Origin: JAWLHU01 sp041690255
Lineage (GTDB): Bacteria; Bacillota; Sulfobacillia; Symbiobacteriales; Symbiobacteriaceae
DNA length: 64,000 nucleotides
Direction: 5' to 3'
Assembly (NCBI GenBank): GCA_041690255.1
Contig: JAWLHU010000011.1
Coordinates: forward strand, 1 to 64,000
Of the stretch, positions 60,719 through 64,000 are shown one piece after another; position 1 is the first letter of the stretch; the number at the start of each line of letters is the position of its first letter. Both the position numbers and the translations under genes were made by a program. The notes beneath the pieces are model-generated. The model did no database searches, had not been told where the DNA came from, and saw nothing but the letters and a program-made list of their open reading frames with translations.

Positions 60719-61447
60719 CTATCCGCCGATCAGTTCGGGCGCCGGGTCTGGCCACCAGGTGCGGAGCCGGTACTGCAGCGCCATGAACTGCCCCCTGGTG
60801 AAGGTCTCATACGGACGGAAGCTCCGGTCACCAAAGCCGGTGAAGAGGCGGTTCTCCATGGTCACCCAGTAGATCAGGTCACGGCTCTCAGCTGGGATCG
60901 ACTCCCAGTCGCTCCAGACTCGGCTCAACTCCACCTCCTGGTCAACCTTGCCAGGAAAACTGGTCATGAAGCCGGCAATGAAGGCTGCCTCTAACCGGGT
61001 CATCGGCCGGTCTTCCGTCGGGACGGGGCCGGAGATCAGGCCAAGCTGTACCGCCCGCACGGCGATCTCCCAGGGGGAGAGCCCATCGATTGGTTGCTTC
61101 GCCCGGCGCATCATGACCTCCGCTGCGTAGTAGACCGTCACCGGGGCCTCCAGGTCCACCGCATCCCCATCCTCCAGGACGATGTGGCCGGTCCCTACGA
61201 GCGCCAGCAGCAACGGAGCCGCCCAGTGCTGCGGATCGACGCCCTGGATCTTGTGCTCACTTGCCCACCCTGTGATCCTCTCCGTAGTGATTGTTTCCAG
61301 GGAGTAGAGCTCCCCTCCGAACCCGCCGACAATGTCGGTTTTGGTGTCCCCGCCAGAGCAGACGGGATTCGACGAGGCCTGGGCCAACGGCGCCTGTGCC
61401 AGGAGGGCAGCCACCAGGGCAAGGCTAAGCCATCGCTTTTGGATCAT
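60719..61447 (-). CDS. Exported SLH-like protein B
   Basis: 242 residues with a signal peptide (QKRWLSLALVAALL core, cleavage near AQA). The mature part has two regions like degenerate S-layer homology units; the last, ENRLFTGFGDRSFRPYETFTRGQF, has the SLH hallmark F-x-G-x-x-D-x-S-F-R-P and T-R-G-Q. It ends with GG. It is a paralog of 63152-63865, with matching QHWAAPLL, PTEDRPMTRLEAAF and YWVT segments. SLH motifs bind cell-wall polymers. ATG 61447 is eleven bases after AAGGGAG; a GTG three codons upstream is possible. The clostripain-type gene follows after 16 bases. Confidence 0.8.
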   Translation of the reverse strand: MIQKRWLSLALVAALLAQAPLAQASSNPVCSGGDTKTDIVGGFGGELYSLETITTERITGWASEHKIQGVDPQHWAAPLLLALVGTGHIVLEDGDAVDLEAPVTVYYAAEVMMRRAKQPIDGLSPWEIAVRAVQLGLISGPVPTEDRPMTRLEAAFIAGFMTSFPGKVDQEVELSRVWSDWESIPAESRDLIYWVTMENRLFTGFGDRSFRPYETFTRGQFMALQYRLRTWWPDPAPELIGG

Positions 61448-61481
61448 GAGACTCACAGCTCCCTTCCAGTTCTGGTCTCTA

Positions 61482-63107
61482 CTAATCGTCATCCGAGACC
61501 GCGTCCCAGACCACGTCCCAGACATCCTCGACCGCAATGGCCCACAGATCCTGGATCCACCAGCGGCGGTTCCCACGGGCGCTTGGGGCCCACCTCAGGA
61601 ACGCCGCCAGTCCCAGGACCGCTGCAGCGGCGAACGGGAAGAGATGGGCCACGTACGGGCCCGGGGAGAAGAGTTCCAGCGGCCTAGCCTCGGCACTCAG
61701 GGCCGTGACCGGCTCCGTCGATGCGGACGGGGCGACCAACTGGACCCGGCCGGAGCCATCTACCATGGCGGAGATGCCGGAGTCGGTCACATGGACCAGG
61801 TCCCGCCGTGTCTCGACCGCCCGGAAGGCAGCCAGGGCGAGGTGCTGGGCGACGGCGCTGGTGTCGCGGACGTAGTAGTCGCTCACAACGCCCACCAGCA
61901 GGTTGGGGTCCTGGCGGGCGAGCTCCTGAGGATAGTCGAGCAGCATCTCCTCGGAGCAGAAGAGCACGCCGATGCGAAGCGACCCACTCTCGATGATCGC
62001 CGGCTCTTCGGCGGCGCTGAGGAAGGGTCGATCCCTGCCCGTCAGGCTCTGAAGTAGCTCGCTCCACCCGGGGATGAGATCCCCAAGGGGGGCTGACTCG
62101 AAGAAGGGAACCAGGCGGCTCTTGTCGGCAATGGCCTCGACCTGCCCCCGGTTCGAGAGGAGCAGGGCGCTGTTGCGCCGCACCCCATCCGCATCTTCGG
62201 TGATCCCTCCGAAGAGGAGCTTCCCGTCGAAGCCGGTCAGGAGGGTCCTGAGAAACTCCGGAGCGGCACTTCCCGTCGCTGGCCGGGCTATGACACCGGG
62301 CCAGATCGACTCGGGCCAGATCACGAGATCGGCACCGTTGGCCAGGTGGACCAGGGTCTCGCGCCCCAAGGCCCGCAGCAGTTGCTGCGACCAGTTCGGA
62401 TTATCCGCCCGGGAGTACATCGAACTGTTCACCTGGACAAGGCCGAACCGGTGGGCGGGCACCTCGTGCCGGCGTGAGTCGACCCATTGCCCACGGAGGT
62501 AGCCGGCCCCCACGAGCAGCACCAGGACGAGGGCGCCGAGCCGGACGGGGGGGTCAGGCATCTTCCGCCGGCGCAGCCCGACCAGGAGGCCGAGCAGCAC
62601 CGCGTTCACCAGGACTACCACGGCGGAGACCGCCGGCGGGCCGCCGATCTCAGCGAATTGGATCAGGGGCCAGGCCCGCCAGACAGTCGTGCCGATATAG
62701 CCCTTGAAGACAGCGGGCATGACGGCCTCCACCACGGCGAAGGCAAGAGGGGCGCTCAACACGACGTGCAGGCCGAAGCGGCGACGCAGGAGGCTGACCG
62801 CCCCCGTCCCCAGACCGAAGACCAGGCCATGCCAGGCATTAAGCAGGAGGTAGAGCGCCACGATAATGATCGGTGACCAGTCAAAGGCACGGGTCAGAAT
62901 GGGGTACCACCAGGTGCAGGAGAGCAGGTAGTAGGTGGTTCCCGTCAGCCATCCCAGCAGGGCGGCCTTTCGAGGTTCTGCTTCGGCACTGACCGCCAGG
63001 AGGGGGACGAGGGCGATCAGGGCGAGGGGCCAGATGGTATTCGGGGGGGTGGCTAGGAAGAGCAACCCCGCGGAGAGCAGGACCATCAGCAGTTGTCTCA
63101 TCGTCAT
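61482..63107 (-). CDS. lnt: Apolipoprotein N-acyltransferase-like enzyme (Lnt)
   Basis: 541 residues. About six N-terminal membrane helices (1-205) precede a carbon-nitrogen hydrolase domain with a complete E-K-C triad: E266 in WPESIWP, K329 in DKSRLVPF and C384 in VLFCSEE. One further helix (about 480-500) precedes an unusual tryptophan- and aspartate-rich tail ending VSDDD. Lnt adds the third acyl chain to lipoproteins and is mostly a Gram-negative and actinobacterial enzyme; in low-GC Bacillota other enzymes do this. ATG 63107 is twelve bases after AGGAGG; upstream GCAGACAGG codons are an alternative. It is flanked by two SLH-like paralogs on the same strand. Confidence 0.85.
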   Translation of the reverse strand: MTMRQLLMVLLSAGLLFLATPPNTIWPLALIALVPLLAVSAEAEPRKAALLGWLTGTTYYLLSCTWWYPILTRAFDWSPIIIVALYLLLNAWHGLVFGLGTGAVSLLRRRFGLHVVLSAPLAFAVVEAVMPAVFKGYIGTTVWRAWPLIQFAEIGGPPAVSAVVVLVNAVLLGLLVGLRRRKMPDPPVRLGALVLVLLVGAGYLRGQWVDSRRHEVPAHRFGLVQVNSSMYSRADNPNWSQQLLRALGRETLVHLANGADLVIWPESIWPGVIARPATGSAAPEFLRTLLTGFDGKLLFGGITEDADGVRRNSALLLSNRGQVEAIADKSRLVPFFESAPLGDLIPGWSELLQSLTGRDRPFLSAAEEPAIIESGSLRIGVLFCSEEMLLDYPQELARQDPNLLVGVVSDYYVRDTSAVAQHLALAAFRAVETRRDLVHVTDSGISAMVDGSGRVQLVAPSASTEPVTALSAEARPLELFSPGPYVAHLFPFAAAAVLGLAAFLRWAPSARGNRRWWIQDLWAIAVEDVWDVVWDAVSDDD

Positions 63108-63151
63108 CGCCCTGTCGCGCCTCCTGTCTGCCAATCAAGGTTGGGGCCGTA

Positions 63152-63865
63152 CTAGCCGCCCTGCAGAACCGGCGGCTGCTCTGCACTCCAGTTGATCAGC
63201 CGCTGCTGGACCGCCACGAACTGCCCCAGGGTGAAGAGATCGTTCGGGCGGAAGCTCTTGTCCTCATAGCCCAGGAAGAGCCGGTTCTGGAGGGTGACCC
63301 AGTAGACCAGGGGGCGGCTCCCGGCCGGGATCTGCTCCCAGTCGGTCAGGACCTTCGCCATGTCGACCTTCTGCTCCACCGTGCCGGTGAAGCCGGTCAT
63401 GCGGCCGGTCAGGTAGGCGGCCTCCAACCGGGTGATTGGCCGGTCCTCGGTGGGGACGGGGCCCGGGATCAGCCCCTGGTCGGCTGCCTTGACCGCCAGC
63501 TCACGAGGAGAGAGGTTCTCGATCGGCTGCTTCGCCCACTCCATGGCCACCTTGGCAGCCTGGAAGAGCGTGACCGGGGCATCCAGGTTTACGTGATCCC
63601 CGCTCTGGAACTTGATAACGCCGGTATCGACGAGACCGACCAGGAGCGGGGCGGCCCAGTGGTGCGGATCGATCCCGGTCAGATTGCGCTGCTGGGCCCA
63701 GGCCACCAGCGCCTCCGGGCTGAGAACCGAGTTCGCCCTGAACACATCTCCCTCTACGCACTCTATTCCCGTGCAGACGATCACCGGTGCCGCTTGGGCC
63801 GGCAGGGCCGGCACCAACAGGACAGACGCAATGGCCAGACTAAGGACACGCTTCCGGATCATCAT
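63152..63865 (-). CDS. Exported SLH-like protein A
   Basis: 237 residues with a signal peptide (RKRVLSLAIASVLL, cleavage near AQA). Similar over its whole length to protein B (60719-61447): HHWAAPLL, PTEDRPITRLEAAY, VYWVTLQNRLFLGYEDKSFRP and a final GG. Two cysteines soon after the signal peptide (VCTGIEC) are partly shared, with one Cys at the corresponding place in protein B. ATG 63865 is eight bases after AAAGGGG. It directly follows the stop of the second clostripain-type gene. Confidence 0.8.
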   Translation of the reverse strand: MMIRKRVLSLAIASVLLVPALPAQAAPVIVCTGIECVEGDVFRANSVLSPEALVAWAQQRNLTGIDPHHWAAPLLVGLVDTGVIKFQSGDHVNLDAPVTLFQAAKVAMEWAKQPIENLSPRELAVKAADQGLIPGPVPTEDRPITRLEAAYLTGRMTGFTGTVEQKVDMAKVLTDWEQIPAGSRPLVYWVTLQNRLFLGYEDKSFRPNDLFTLGQFVAVQQRLINWSAEQPPVLQGG

Positions 63866-63870
63866 ACTCA

Positions 63871-64000
63871 CTACCCCTTTCCAGGTCTGTTTCCCGATGC
63901 AGTGACGTCTTCCCAGACCACCTCAACCTCGGTGAAGTCCGAGAAGGACTCGTTGCCGGCGAAGTCCACCACGTGGAAGCCATAGAGGTAGAGCCCCTCC
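63871..64000 (-). CDS. Second clostripain-type protein, C-terminal end only
   Basis: The window edge cuts this gene. The visible 42 residues, starting EGLYLYGFHVVDFAGNESF, are almost identical to the C-terminus of the clostripain-type protease at 58819-60702, then diverge (VVWEDVTASG) and end at the stop at 63871-63873. It is presumably a paralog of the same length and sits directly before SLH-like protein A. Confidence 0.75.
   Translation of the reverse strand, partial: EGLYLYGFHVVDFAGNESFSDFTEVEVVWEDVTASGNRPGKG

Overview
The window is high-GC bacterial chromosome with strong AGGAGG-type ribosome binding sites and a Gram-positive gene repertoire: a DnaI-type helicase loader, the trmK/Nif3 pair, nagA-nagB, copper-amine-oxidase-type stalk domains, a clostripain-family protease and SLH-like exported proteins. 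This fits a thermophilic, GC-rich member of the Bacillota such as Symbiobacterium. The placement is inference from gene content and composition; there is no rRNA in the window.

Layout. 1-480: two tRNA genes (Asn; a CAU tRNA that looks like Ile2), each with its own promoter and followed by a hairpin. 480-1700 and 33.7-34.7 kb: gene-poor segments carrying dispersed repeats, including two 238-bp copies of one foldback element, two copies of a terminator-like repeat, an 11-bp tandem array and a broken Nudix gene. 2.4-3.7 kb: a membrane protein (DUF4386-like) and a flavodoxin, followed by a MITE-like foldback element. 4.0-24.4 kb: a single minus-strand run of six genes that starts with two small paralogous beta-rich proteins, continues through an internally duplicated 830-residue protein, a 1146-residue protein and an endonuclease/exonuclease/phosphatase-fold enzyme, and ends with a 3929-residue protein with about 18-20 LysM-like units and no signal peptide. 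24.7-28.5 kb: diverging from it, a vWA protein, a PP2C phosphatase and a membrane-anchored protein kinase with a helix-hairpin-helix domain, i.e. a YegL-YegK-YegI / TerY-P type triad. I regard 4.0-28.5 kb as one bipartite locus and the best candidate for an undescribed system.

28.5-33.7 kb: a YfcC-type carrier coupled to an M14-like peptidase, and an HrpB-type helicase. 35-42.6 kb: an exported stalk-domain coiled-coil protein, two acetyltransferases, a short Gfo/Idh/MocA protein and a DnaI-like loader with an unknown partner. 42.8-50 kb: DUF2804, Nudix-MazG, trmK-Nif3, an orphan Opp-type ATPase, a 2Fe-2S ferredoxin, an SDR with an extra helical domain and a GNAT protein. 50.2-53.7 kb: an amino-sugar island, with a ROK kinase and nagA-nagB preceded by a DasR/NagR-type operator. 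54-57 kb: a GNAT protein and a MacB-type ABC pair. 57-64 kb: a secreted lipase-like hydrolase, then a minus-strand array in which clostripain-type proteases and SLH-like exported proteins alternate around an apolipoprotein N-acyltransferase-like enzyme; the last protease runs out of the window.
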